Assembly: GCA_032717465.1 (NCBI GenBank) | Contig: CM064697.1 | Coordinates: 4,646,001-4,710,000, forward strand | From: Coenobita brevimanus | Taxonomy: Eukaryota > Arthropoda > Malacostraca > Decapoda > Coenobitidae | Direction: 5' to 3' | Length of the DNA: 64,000 bases | Part shown: in pieces, positions 43,540-55,394 of the stretch | Numbering within the stretch: the first letter of the stretch is position 1 | Layout: each line of letters opens with the position of its first letter | Notes under the pieces: generated by a model | Databases searched by the model: none | What the model was told of the DNA's origin: nothing | Seen by the model: only the letters and a program-made list of their open reading frames with translations | Program-made: the position numbers and the translations under genes

Positions 43540-45480
43540 TATTTACATGAACTCTTAGTTAAAAACAAAATTGAATTCTTGGGGGATTTAGCCAGGATGC
43601 TTGTAAAACTTCTCTATAGTCTTGAAACTACAGTTTTAAGCTGTTTTATGTAAAACAGATCACATGTAGCTGCAGACAAAATAATGGCCAAGTGAGTTCA
43701 CTGCCTCGCACTTCAGTATGTTTATAGTAGAATATACAGGTGTTTTTGTAATGGTGCATAATTTTCGTTATTGTACACTCCTTCGTATGTAGGAGTTTAA
43801 TTATTATTACCTGTAGTGACACCTGAACTGAAGACTTACCCGCTGACTTGGTCACTTTATATGTTTTGCCTCAGATTGTAGAGGTGAGCCAACAGTTTAA
43901 ACTCTTGAGTTGAATCTAAGTTTGTTACCGTGTGTTGCATTATGAAAGAAGTTTGTTACAGGCAAAAGGAAGAGTGTATATTAGGGTGCTGTGAGTGTCT
44001 TGTCAATTTGTATATAAGTAGTACTATTAGAATATCATTTATATCCATAAAGGCTGGAAGTGCAATATTTTAGGAAACGTTTAAATGAGAATCTTGGGTT
44101 TGACCACAGGTATCTGAACCCCAGCTGTAGTTTAGAACATTTTAATGTTTTAAGTGCAAAGTGGCTGTTCTGAAAGTGACAGATTTCAATACTTGTACTC
44201 TGACAATGGAGTCTCAGATCTAGTCAGGTGAAGCAGGCATATTTTATGGTTGTGATCATTTGCTAGTCAGATATGAATTTCTCTAGTCATATGAGGTGTT
44301 TTCACTGAACGTACTTATGTAAGTGGACAAATGACAGAACTGCAGTATTTCTATACTAGCTCAAATAATCCATCACAAGTGGTGATAGCCACTTCATTGA
44401 CAGTATAGTGAAGTATTTCAGACTGTATTTGTCTCTGGATCTATTAAAAGTGGCAGATTTATTGACCAAGGAACTCTCCTAGTTAGCAAGTGACTGTGTG
44501 TGATGATATTTGCTCCAAAAATACTTAGTTGAAGTTGTAGATTTAGAACATTTTGTGCTGGTAAGAAGTGAAGTGCTTTTATATGTTAGGGGAAAAAAAA
44601 ATTATCAGGGTATTACTAGTAAAAGTAAATACTCAAGTCTTGGACCTGGATCTACTATCATGCTAGACACAATATATCAGAAATCAGAGGTTATAGATGA
44701 TGGAGGAAATCCTCCAAGGTGGAATTTCTCAGGCATTTTTAACAGACCTTACATGATAATTTTGCTGACATCATTAACCTTAGTAATCAGTGATTTTTGT
44801 ATGGTTATAAGCCAATGATAATATACCTCTGGCTGATGTTTTCATATGGTTACTAGCCAGTAATAGTACACCCCAGGCTGATATTTGTTGACATGTGATT
44901 AACTCTTGCAGAGCTTTACAGTGCCATATGTTGCATTTGTCTGACTGTAGTTGCAGCAGGCCATTCTGAAGGTGTCATTGTCATACCCTGGCAGCCTGTC
45001 AGTCAACAGTGTGTCCGATTTCTTATCATATTACAATGTACACGAATCATATTATTGTACACAAATATACACGAATCACATGCATATCATATTGTACTCG
45101 AAATCGAATGCACAGTTGACAGGTAGGTTGCCAAGGCACTCCAATGACACCATCAGACTCGCACACTGCAACTGTAGTTCAGAATTATTGGTTATTCATA
45201 TATGTGGATGATAAAAATTGGGAATATATTAAACAAGAAGAACAAAGCAATTTGAAGGGTGATCTAGCAAGATGGAGCATTGGTACAAGTTGCAAATATA
45301 TCTCCTATCAGTCATCATAAGTTTTCCACTTAACCAACCTCAGTTCTGCGTGTAGGAAGTGTTCAAAATATTTTTTTGTTCAGGTCTGTCGGTTTAAAAC
45401 AAAAGATTTTGGTTACGTAGCTGCATTTATTTTCAAATGATCATGTACCAGATTAGCAAGAAATATATATCCTTAACAGA
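43540..45480. other. Unique-looking AT-rich sequence with a foldback
   Basis: No recognised gene. The longest open frame (44510-44818, 102 codons) has a hydrophobic C-terminus but no homology I recognise. Two adjacent ~50-bp imperfect units lie at 44795-44885, and an inverted pair lies at 44945-45185 (separate entry). Confidence 0.5.
44945..45185. repeat. Imperfect foldback (inverted repeat, ~65-bp arms)
   Basis: The arm at about 44945-45010 (TGTAGTTGCAG, then AGGTGTCATTG, then TGGCAGCC and TGTCAGTCAAC) is matched in inverse by 45112-45185. Arms are imperfect and the loop is about 100 bp. It could be a decayed foldback MITE. Confidence 0.6.
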
Positions 45481-45506
45481 TATGAAATTATTTTAATGAT
45501 GCTAGG

Positions 45507-46345
45507 TGGGGACGCTCACCATCCACTGATTCGATGTAGTGCCGCTCTCTGGTGTCTGTCCTTGCCTCTCCTCCCTCCTTTCCTTCCGCTTTTGTCTTTC
45601 TTTACTTCATTCATTCCTCGTCCTTCTGCCTACGGGTAACTTGACACTCCCTCCTTTGTCTTTCTTTCCTTCATTCTTTCCTGTTCCTTCTGCCTATGGG
45701 TGACTGTACACTGAGTGACAAGCCGAATGGTTTCCTTTACACCAGGATACCATTTATTATGCTGGGTGGTATCCATAAAACCAAATTATGGTGCTTTTTT
45801 TTTTATGTGACCGACTCTGGGCATAGGCTTCACAGCCTGTTTTCAAGACCCAGTAGTCCTCCTACATACCGTGCACCTCTACATGTCACCACTTCAGTGC
45901 TAACACCCACCGTCCGTATTGAATACATGCTAGGGTTGTCTCATATAGGACTGGTGTATTGGTATTAGCGGGGGTATTTTTACGACATGTCTGGGGTTCT
46001 TCTGGTAGATCAGTAAAGTCTGATATTTATGAAATTCAAATCCTTAAACTGTTCCCTGCCCCAGCAGGATTTGAACCTGGGTCCGTTAGGACTGCAGGCC
46101 AACTCTCTACCGATTGGGCCACCACCTCCCGCCTTGGTGGTTTAGTGGGTAATTGCGGTGCTCCAATTGGATTGCGTCGGTGAAGGTTTATATCCAAGGG
46201 GTGGTTGGAGTTATTGCTCACATAATGCCACTTAGGGATGAGTGAGGCTGGTCACTCTCATCGTAAATGTCAGGACCAACTTGCCTAGCCCTGGGCTCCT
46301 ACGCTTCTCATGGGGCAACGTATGATTGGATGATGGATGGATGGT
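45507..46345 (+). mobile_element. SINE G copy 7, split by another SINE
   Basis: The head and hairpin region lie at 45507-45790, the tRNA-like module and GGAT tail at 46132-46345. The minus-strand SINE at 45795-46131 lies between. SINE G is the host and the other SINE inserted later. Confidence 0.78.
45795..46131 (-). mobile_element. tRNA-derived SINE inserted in SINE G, minus strand
   Basis: On the minus strand: GGGAGGTGGTGGCCCAATCG (A-box region), GGTTCAAATCC (B box), a body matching 21212-21545, and a poly-A tail (poly-T at 45796-45805 on +). Confidence 0.83.
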
Positions 46346-47216
46346 TTCATCTCATTCGTAATTCACACAGTTAATTAATGTGTGTAAATCCATAGATACA
46401 ATTGAAGCGGGATATGGACACCACTCTCAGTGTCATGCCTAGATTTGGTCAAATACTCTTTATCCCACTAAAGGATGGCTATTAGAATCCAGGCCCAGGA
46501 CTTTTAACTGTTAAGTGAAATTTAAAATGTCTTGAAAGGCATGACCATTATCAGTATGAACTGTAGTGTTTTGCTCAGAACTTCTCTGCAGTTACTGTAT
46601 ATCGCAAGTCAGTCTTAAGTAACAGAAAAGCAATACTTATAAAATATGATTGGAGTTGTATTTGCCTTTATAAGGCATACTAATAACCATTTATTCAGGG
46701 CATTCATTATTTAGTGCTGGAATTATCATACTCTTGGTTACAGCAGAATGTAAGTGTGTGTGTGTGTACATGCACACACATGCACACATGCATGCATATT
46801 TGTGTGTTTTAATAGTATGTATGTCATGTAATGAGTCTTAGGAGTGCATTGTTACAAAGGGTGAAAGGTTATAATCCTAGTTTTATATTAAAGAGAGCAT
46901 AAAAAGTTATATAGTGTGGCTCCTGAAAACATCGGTTTTTGCAAGATATTGTATCATATATTCTTTAGATGCATTTAAACTCATTTTCTGAATGTGTTAC
47001 ATTTTTGGGTAATCTGTCTCTGCTTTTGAAGTTGTTAAGTATGTTTTCTTTCTTAACCCTCTGGTACAGGGGTATACCTCACTGGCAAGCATTTTTTATC
47101 TCCATGTAAACAAACTGACACTGTGGTTTTAGTGACCTACTGCCAGTGCATATCTGCATTTGTGTATACCATACTTCAGTAACAAGGCTCCCTTTGCTTT
47201 TGCAACTATGCACACA

Positions 47217-47805
47217 TCAGACATGGGGTAATAGTAATATGTAATAGTGATAGTAATAGACTATTACAGGGTTTTCAAAGTAATAGTAATATTAATAGAT
47301 CACAAGTTCCTGGCTGTAATATAAATTGTTATAGTAATAGAAGGCAAAGTAATAGATAATTGTATATTACTTTCCCATTACAGACATTTCTTTAATACCG
47401 TTTACCATAATCAATAAAAACAGCCTTCTCTCGGAGCTGTTCAGTCAGACTGCCTAGGGAACAACTACTACAGCCTTCTCGCCTTGGTTACCTGTTGGCT
47501 GCTATCCAATCTGCAGGTACACCACAGTAGACCGTGCAGAGTGGAGAGTGGTCAACAGGCCATCAGGTGATCTAGACACACTTGTGCATTCAGTGGAACA
47601 GCCTCCCAACGATAATGAAAATAAAAACCATTTTCAATTTAATACCGTTATCATAAATAATATATTAATAGTAATAGTAATGCTAATAGATGACCAAGTA
47701 ATAGTAATAGTAATAGATAACCACTAAAGTAATTATAATAGTGATATAATAGAGAGCAATTGAAATTAATAGTAATAGAAACCCAGTAATAGACCCCATG
47801 TCTGA
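47217..47805. mobile_element. MITE with TIR TCAGACATGGGGT and GTAATAG-rich interior
   Basis: TCAGACATGGGGT at 47217 is the inverse complement of ACCCCATGTCTGA ending at 47805. CACACA flanks both ends (47211-47216, 47806-47811). Subterminal regions are built from irregular GTAATAG units. It is possibly a hAT-type non-autonomous element, but the superfamily is unproven. Confidence 0.72.
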
Positions 47806-47811
47806 CACACA

Positions 47812-48290
47812 TAGTAAACTATGATAAAGGCCAAGCTTTAAGGTTATGTATCTCCTCCATGCTCTCCATCCAACCATGCATCACAGCTTATGGATGCTGT
47901 TTCTCAGCAACTGTGCCTCCTCCGGTTGTACAACTTTGCAGACAAATGAGCCTGTGGTAAATGCCTAACTTAGCAATAGATATTCAGACTTGTAGGTCCT
48001 TCCCATCCCCATGGCTTGTGGGAGCTGTATCTTAGTAATCAAGCCACCTTCAGTTCTGCAGCAGTACACAAATGGTAGGCCTGTGGTAAATGCCAAAACC
48101 TACTGCTGTTTCAAGGTCGTAGGTCCTCCGTCAGCTCCCTTGGTTATGGAACTTTACACGTGCCCATAAGGCCAATGGTAAATACCCAACCTATTAATTT
48201 CCAAGGTTACTGATCCTCCCTCTCCCCAGCACCAATTAGGAGATGTAGCAATATACCATTTTTGCATATGAAGCCACCATCCCCCCACCC
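47812..48290. repeat. Degenerate tandem repeat, ~110-150-bp units
   Basis: Motifs recur in order three to four times: CCTGTGGTAAATGCC (and ATGGTAAATACCC), a GTAGGTCCT-like block, and CTCCCTCCC-like segments. Units have diverged strongly. Confidence 0.55.
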
Positions 48291-48439
48291 TGCCAAAAAG
48301 GCTTTTGTATTGAGAATTTAAAACATGCTTTCGCACAAATATTCAGCTTATAATTTTAGCAACTTTGACCTAGGAAGGATACAATTTTGTGACATCAAAA
48401 GAAACAGAATTTCATATAAGCTTTTTAAAAGTGGTTTTG

Positions 48440-48870
48440 AAAATTTTGTTAGCCTTAGACCTGGGCAATAAAGTAAGAGGATATTCACAGGCTCAGATAT
48501 ACAGAAATGACAACGATGGATGTGCAGTGCATTCTTGAATATGAAGCCTGAAGGGGCTAGGTTTATGATAGAAGAGTTAAGAGGAAGGATCGGACCAGAG
48601 TGTATTTGTTTTGTGATAAGGAGAGGTATATTGAGATGGTGTGTGAATGTGGAGAGGATGGGGGATGACAATTGGGTGCGGAAATTGAGAAGTGTTAACG
48701 TTGGAGGTTGGGTTGTGAGAGGCAGACTGAAAAAGACCTGGAACAAGTTATAGTATGTGACCTCAGGGATAAAGGACTGAACAGGGAGTCTGCTAGAGAT
48801 CAAGCAGCACGGAGAGCTGCCATTAGGTGACTAAGGCCAGCGCATGCAAGCATGTTGGAGCCCTTATAAA
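48440..48870 (+). mobile_element. LINE B copy 3, 3' fragment
   Basis: It matches the LINE B sequence at 7065-7460 in the other orientation (for example GCTCAGATATACAGAAATGA against GCTCAAACATACAGAAATGG). The 3' end includes GCATGCAAGCATGTTGG. No coding capacity. Confidence 0.78.
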
Positions 48871-50099
48871 TGAACAAACTAAACAATTATACTTTTGAGA
48901 TAATTGTGAAATCAAAAACTTTATTAGCCATATTGTTTTAAAATACTAGTGGAAAGCGTTAGGAAAGTTGCTGTCATTGTGGCATAAGAGTTATAAGAAT
49001 ATAAGATTTTTTTTTTTTTTTTTTTCCAACCACTACTTGGTGGTGGTGAGAATCAGCATTCAGATGAAATGGAAGAATAGAAGAAGGGAATGACGGGAGG
49101 AAGTAGTTCATACAAGGAGGGTGTAAACGTTACAAGAGGATGGAAAAATGGCACAATATAAGAGGGAAGTGGAGGAGCGATTGAGTAAATGTGGATTGGA
49201 GCAGATCGGGGACGTGGAAGGTGTGTGCAAGATATTCACAGGAGAAATCTATGAAGCATGTGAGGTGGTGTGTGGGGTGAAGAGAAGATGAAAGGGGGTG
49301 CAAGAAACAGCATGGTGGAATGAAGAGGTGAGACAGGCTGTGGCACAAAAGAAGAAAGCATATGGGGAGTGGATGAGAAACAGGTGTGGAAGAAGGTGAG
49401 AGACGAAAGAGAGAGTTAGAGAGGAAGAGAGAGGTGAAAAGATTAGTAAGAGAGAGTAAGAAGAGAGAGGATGAGCAGTTTTGAAGGAATTTGAGTGTAA
49501 AGTGGAGGGAATGTAAGAAAATTTTCTGAAAAGAGGTAGACTTAGACAGGGTGTCAAAGAAGTTAGTCAGGGAGTGAAAGATAAAAATGGTAGATTACTT
49601 GTGGAGAAGGGAGAGAAAGTGAGCAGATGGAGAGAACACTTTAAGGAATTTTTGAACATCGAGATTGAGAATAATGTGAGTATAAGTGGCTGGGGAATGA
49701 CTAGGAGACGAAGGGATGTGAGAAGAGAGGAACAGATCAGTAGGATGGAAGTTGTAGAAGCAGTGAAGAAAGTCAAAATGGGGAAAGCCCTAGGAATTGA
49801 TGGAGTGTTTAGTGAAATGCTGAAGCATAGGGGAGAGGTAGTAGTAGAATGGATGAGGAAGATGTGCAGATTGGCCTGAGAGGAAGATAGAGACCCTGAG
49901 TATTGGAAGTCGTATAATTATTTCCCTGTACAAAGGAAAAAGGGAAAAAGAAATGTGTGATAATCATAGGGGCATTTATCTTCTTGGTGTACTAGGAAAA
50001 GTGTATGGTAGGATACTTACTGACAGTTAGAGAAATAACAGGAATTAGTTGGAGAATAGCAGGGAGGTTTTAGGAAGGAGATTGTGTAAATCAGATATT

Positions 50100-50280
50100 C
50101 ATTCTTAAGTCTTTAGTGGAAAAGTTTCTAGAGAAGGGAAAGAAGTTGTAAGTGGCCTTCATGGACTTGGAGAATGCACACCCGTAGGTCTTTACTGGAA
50201 AAGTTTCTAGAGAAGTTGTAAGTGGCCTTCATGGGTGTGGAGAATGCACATCCTTAGGTTTTTAGTGGAAAAGCTCCTAG
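50100..50280. repeat. Local ~80-bp tandem repeat inside LINE A copy 6
   Basis: A block with TTAGTGGAAAAGTTTCTAGA and GGCCTTCATGG recurs two to three times in succession with small changes, absent from other LINE A copies. Confidence 0.8.
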
Positions 50281-50370
50281 AGAAAGAAAAGAAATTGTAT
50301 CCAGCCTTCATTGGAGAAAGCACATGACAGAGTGGATAGACAAGGAGTTTGGAAAATAATAAGAATATAT

Positions 50371-50623
50371 GAGGCGCTTCGAGCCAGAGGGGCAACCGTG
50401 CATTTTGCTTATTTGCTTTGACATTTAATTAACAAACTGTAATATACTTTGAACCTGTCATATTTATCACCATTTTAATCATCTTGGCTAGTACTTTCAG
50501 GCTAAACAGTAAAATGCATAGAAGTATAATTTTACCATTGTATAATTAGCCATGTCAAAGTTTAACAATTAATTACCAAAAATAAGCAAAATGCACGGTC
50601 GCCCCTCTGGCTCGGAGCGCCTC
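50371..50623. mobile_element. 253-bp foldback MITE with 44-bp inverted repeats, nested in LINE A copy 6
   Basis: The left end (GAGGCGCTTCGAGCCAGAGG, continuing to GCTTATTT) and the inverted right end agree in about 42 of 44 positions. The AT-rich centre is also partly palindromic. The LINE A sequence on either side is contiguous apart from a possible 2-bp AT duplication. Confidence 0.9.
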
Positions 50624-50816
50624 ATGTGGAGTAAAAGGGAAGTTGTTGAATGCCATGAGGAGTATGTATGAGGGTGCCTAGGCTGCAGTGCGTGTGGAAT
50701 GTGAACTGAGTGAATTTTTCTGTTTGAAGGTTGGATTGAAACAGGGGTGTGTCATGCTTCCATGGTTGTTCAATCTGTATATGGATGGGGTTATAAAAGA
50801 GATATGAGGTAGGGCA

Positions 50817-51290
50817 GTGGATGTTGGAACAGCCCTAATGAGAGAGAGCAGTGTTTGGAAACGCCCTCTACTGTTGTTTGCAGAGGATGCTGTGTTGTTA
50901 AGTGAAGATGAAGGGGAGCTGCAAGGTTTAGTGGATGAGTTTGGGAGTGTGTGTAAGAAACAAAATCAGAAGGTGAATGTAGGGAAGAGTGAAGTTATGA
51001 TCTTCGAGAGAAATGAAGTCAGTGAATGTACAGTGAGGTTGGATGAGGAGGAAATTGAAAATGTGAGTGTGTTTAAGTACTTGGGTAATGTAATGAGTAA
51101 GGATGGAAATTTAGAGGGTGAAGTTTTTGAAAGGGTACAACAAGAAAGAAAGGTTGCTGGTTCTTTGAAAGCAATGTTAAGAAATAGGGAAGTGAGCATG
51201 GAAGTGAAAAAGTTACTGCATGACAATGTTGTGATACCAACTCTAACATATGGAAGTGAAGCTCGGACCTTGGAGGGACAGAGGTCATGA
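50817..51290 (+). pseudogene. Reverse transcriptase C-terminal half (LINE A copy 6)
   Basis: 157 codons with RPLLLFAEDAVLLSEDEGEL (catalytic box mutated: Asp to Glu at the first Asp), NVGKSEVMIFERNEV, FKYLGNVMSKDG and IPTLTYGSEAR. It ends at a frame break caused by a ~115-bp insert, after which the family C-terminus resumes at 51399. Confidence 0.8.
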
Positions 51291-52312
51291 GTACAAAGGA
51301 GTATTAAGGAAAGCAAACGGCAACAGACTTTATAGTCCTTTCGAGGCTGTTTGTTACATATTAAACTGTGACTATGAGATCTAACTCTACATACTGAAGT
51401 GAGATCGTTGGAAATGAGTTATTTGAGAGGAGCATGTGGAGACACATGGAGAGACAGACTGACAAATAAGGAAGTGAAGGAGTGTTGTGGTGTGGATGTG
51501 GATGTGATAGGAAGTGCTAGGAGAAACGCACTGAGGTGGCTTGGCCATGTGGAGAGGATGGAGAGTGAGAGACTGACAAGGAGTGTATGTGAGTGAGGTG
51601 GATGGGGAGAGAGGAAAGGAAAGGCCAAGGATGAGATGGAGGGATGGAGTGGAGAGGTATATGATAGAGGTGTGTGAGCTGGGAGCAGGGCAGTGAAATG
51701 GTGGGGGACAGAGTAACATGGAGGCGATTTGTTTGTGACCACCCCTTACGGGATTAGGCATCTGGCAGTAGGTAGGTAGATAGAATTTACTAACATTTAC
51801 TAACTATCAGTGTTATGAAAAATTTGCCGTTTGTCAAAGATAATTAAAGAAAGGACTACATAATGAAGTATGATGCATGTCAGGAGAAAATGTTTATATT
51901 CTAATGTTTCTCAAATCCCAGATGCACCACTTATGGCTGATTCCATGTGGGAAAGAATGTAATTAGATGTAGGTGTTTCATTTGGATGTACCAGAGGGTT
52001 AATGTACAGATATTTCATTATTACACAAAGAAAGCTCATGACGACAGGCCTTTGTGATTTGATACAGCAGCATTAAGGGTTCAGGAGGAAGTATCATAGG
52101 TATCCAAATTAGGTAATGGCATCTAGCTAGATGTCAGTGCAATATACTTACGAGTGTCAGCTAACTGAATAATTATAGCTCATTGTTTGAAGAAAGTATT
52201 TGTAATATTATATAGGATAATGTTGTTTTGTTTTTTACAGGTTATATATGACAGGTTCGTTTGATAGTTCTTTTGAGACATCTTTATGAGCTTGCTTGTT
52301 GAATTTTGTATA

Positions 52313-52996
52313 CAGCTCTCCCTCGTTTTACGATTGGTATGCGTTCCTAGAAAGGCAATCGTAAACCAAAATATCGTAAAGCGAAATTAAGGTTTAATGG
52401 TAAAAATAGGGATGCGTTCCTGGACTCAGGTATAAGGAACCCAAGACCCATACAAGTGATCTAATATGCAATAATAATGATGATGTTTTATGTATTGTAG
52501 TGCATCTGAATCACGTATGTATGTACATTTGCAAACATAAAGACATGAAATAACAAAAACAACATGAAATACAGCTGTACTGTACTGTAATGTACTGTTA
52601 TGTACCTTCATACTATACTGTAGCTTTGTCCACCCTTAGTCGGTCCCCCTCGAGACTGGAGGACGTAATACCTTAATGTCTCCTCCGATGCTAGGAGACA
52701 TCCTGGGCCAAAGCCCATCACTCGTCAACACAAGAGGTGGAGAGGGAGGAAGCAGGGGTGGTGGAGGTTTGGGTGGCAGGGGTGCATGAATCAGGAGAAT
52801 GAGAGGTTGTGGAGGTGGAGGTTTGGGCAGGTATGCCATGCAACTCTCAGCTGATCTGCCTGTGAGCACGGGATTTTCACACGTCCAATCGTAAATGCGA
52901 GGGAGCTCAATTGTAAAATGAACACTTGGTACTAAAGAATAAGGATCGTAAATGTGAAGTATCATAAAACGATACAGCGTAAAATGAAGGAGACCT
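52313..52996. mobile_element. Non-autonomous DNA transposon (T6 family), reverse orientation
   Basis: CAGCTCTCCCTCGTTTTACG at 52313 and its inverse ending GAAGGAGACCTG at 52996, each flanked by TA. A shorter relative of the element at 9353-10280, with which it shares terminal and subterminal sequence in opposite orientation. Confidence 0.87.
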
Positions 52997-52999
52997 GTA

Positions 53000-54155
53000 T
53001 CTGATTACTGTATGCATGTAGAGTTTTGTTAATTCATTTTCATAACATGTTGAATATTTTATTGATTAGCAGGACTATACTTAAAGCACAACTCATCATA
53101 AATTAGTGATAAATATTAACCTTTTTGCTGCACAATGATAATATCCACTTTTAAATTTTATGCCACCAGCTCCAGGAAGTGGAGATATCCCACAGTTTCA
53201 CAAACACTTTTTGTCCTTGAAAATCTTTTCACATACAGTATCGTATTTGACTGTAGGATTTTGATCCACAATTTCACTAGTTGATACTGATATCTGTTTA
53301 GCTAATCAGCTATTTGTTTACACAATAAATTAACCAAGGGAATATAGTGTTACCATCCAGTTCTGTACCATCATTGTTTGTCTCCATCACATTACATGAC
53401 AGGGATATGTTTTGATGGAAGAATGTCAGTCCTTGGATGGTTTTAGCATCAAATTTGGAGTAAACCTTCACTATTTTAATCCCCATTAATCTGAACTTTG
53501 GTTACATTCACTCCTTTGAGCATACTGAACAACCATCAAAGATACATCAAACAAAAGGTCAGGTATCAGGGTGATTCAGCCGCCAGACTGAACGAAAGGT
53601 AAATAAATATCCTCCTCTTCCTCCTCCTCCTCCTTCTTCTTTGTTGTTTATTATTGATTGAAAATATTTAATCTTTATCTATACAGTATCAAGGTATGCA
53701 GTATAAACTCACATAAAATTGAAATATAGCTGTGAAGATATATAATGCCATTAGATATCCACTGAACAAGATTTAGTACAAATCATACTGTGAGCACTTT
53801 TAGTCCTCTCAAATGAATATTGGCTGTCTTGAACTATTGGCCATATTGTAAACCTTTCCTGTCAGTAATAGGCCTTCTGTCTTATCAAGGCAGTTTGGGC
53901 AGGTCCGCCTGAGACCCCATACCACTGGCTTAGTTGCCACATTGTCACCACACACGTTCTCTCTCTCTCTCTCTCTCTCTCTCTTATATTAACTACTACT
54001 GATATTATTTACTTTATTTTTTTCTCTGGTTTTGACTTTTTCCACACTGCCCTTGAGGTAAAAGTCTATGGGCAAGCTTCCATGACAGGAGACTGACTGA
54101 GTATGACCCGCACACGCTTGGCTGTCCCTTGTGTCACTCCCCTAACTGCAAAACA
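53000..54155. other. Intron/3' region without recognised features
   Basis: AT-rich non-coding sequence. Apart from the CT microsatellite and a CTC trinucleotide patch at about 53612-53640, nothing is recognisable. Confidence 0.5.
53957..53983. repeat. CT microsatellite
   Basis: A CT run of about 27 bases. Confidence 0.92.
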
Positions 54156-54742
54156 CAGTCATGCCTTACTATACAGCGATAATGTAAGAAGCGAAAACGC
54201 ATCGCATAGCAAGTTATTGTATAGTGAGGTTGATATAGCATGGATTCAGTGAGGATAGTGAGGGGGCTTATGATGAGATAACCAAAAATCTCAAAAAGCT
54301 TTACCCTTTTGAGACTTGTCCTCGTTGCCTTAGTAGCACCATGCTTTCAACTAGGGGTAGCATCCTTGCTAGGTATTGTAAAGTCACAAGTTTCAGTAAT
54401 TCACAATTACTTCACTTAATGTAATACACTGCACTGTTTGTTATGCACTTGCAATGTTATTTGGCAATAGCAATGGTGTTTCAGTGGTCTTGCATGTATA
54501 AAAGGGAACAAAAGGGAGATCATCATAGCCAATGTAAATGCTGAACGGCCATCTTGGCTCAAAGTATCTGACTGTCTGCATGCATGGGAGGTACCATGTA
54601 TGCACGGGATTGTCAAACGTGGCCACCACAGTTATCACGTGAGGAAATTTTGCCATCGTTATCGCAGAACTGGGTATAACTTTTAGGTCATCTTTCTATC
54701 CATTAATCACATGGCAAACAGGTGTATAATGAAACCTGACTG
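54156..54742 (-). mobile_element. Deletion derivative of the Tigger-like element at 28180-29592
   Basis: Related inverted termini (CAGTCATGCCTTACTATACA at 54156; CAGTCAGGTTTCATTATACA in inverse at 54742). On the minus strand its interior matches 28360-28740 and then 29430-29590, skipping the transposase coding region. The flanks are CA and TG, not intact TA. Confidence 0.78.
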
Positions 54743-55394
54743 TGCTGTATGAGAACCTTTTAATTATCTTTGATTTAACCCCTGTGTTTCGAAAGCAAGT
54801 AACATCAGTACTTCATTGTCTGCCTCACATATATTGTTTTGGTAGTTGGTGGTTGAAGCACAAATCCCCCTAAATCTGTTGTGCACTAAAATGGGTAAGG
54901 AATTTACTAACGTATATTGCTTAAATTGTTCCCATTGCATTAGATTACAATGCTTGTTTTTTCAGTGTTCATTTAGCACACCAAAATTTTATCAGAATTC
55001 ACTAAAAGCTGTTATACCTTGACTGTATAGTTTTTAATCCTTTCACAACAAAAGTCTCCATTAAACTAATTGAGAGTGTCTGGCAGTAGCCAAAATAAAA
55101 TACGCAATGTACCTGTATTTGTATTGAAAAAGGTGTTAGATATAAGGTTTACCCTCTTTAAGTATATGTCCCATAGCTGGGGGGGGGGGGGAATCATTTG
55201 GTGATAGCCAGAGCAAAACACTCCCATTGTATTAATGGTTAATACAGGTATGGTGATCTTACCAGTGCCATAACACCTTCATCCATTTTTACTTGAATTA
55301 TACATGATCGTTTTCTGTCTTATGCTATCCCTTGAAAGTATGACCAGACTGTCAGTTAACCCTATCAGGTTTCTGGGCTGGGCACATTGTCTGT

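Larger units (their letters stand above)
49027..51782 (+). mobile_element. LINE A copy 6, decayed, with nested MITE and local duplications
   Basis: It begins at the SDH-region equivalent (ACTACTTGGTGGTGG) after a 20-bp poly-T, and ends with a GGTA/GATA-type tail at about 51760-51782. Open remnants: 49574-49879, 50817-51290, 51399-51596. The catalytic box reads FAED instead of FADD. A 253-bp MITE sits at 50371-50623, a roughly 80-bp tandem triplication at about 50100-50275, and an unrelated ~115-bp insert at about 51290-51405. Confidence 0.9.

Noticed and set aside
44510..44818. 102-codon open frame with a hydrophobic end
   Set aside because: No recognisable homology, and the length is within chance for AT-rich sequence.
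47414..47419. AATAAA as the polyadenylation site of the read-through isoform
   Set aside because: It lies inside a MITE and lacks an obvious downstream GU-rich element, so it is not supported.
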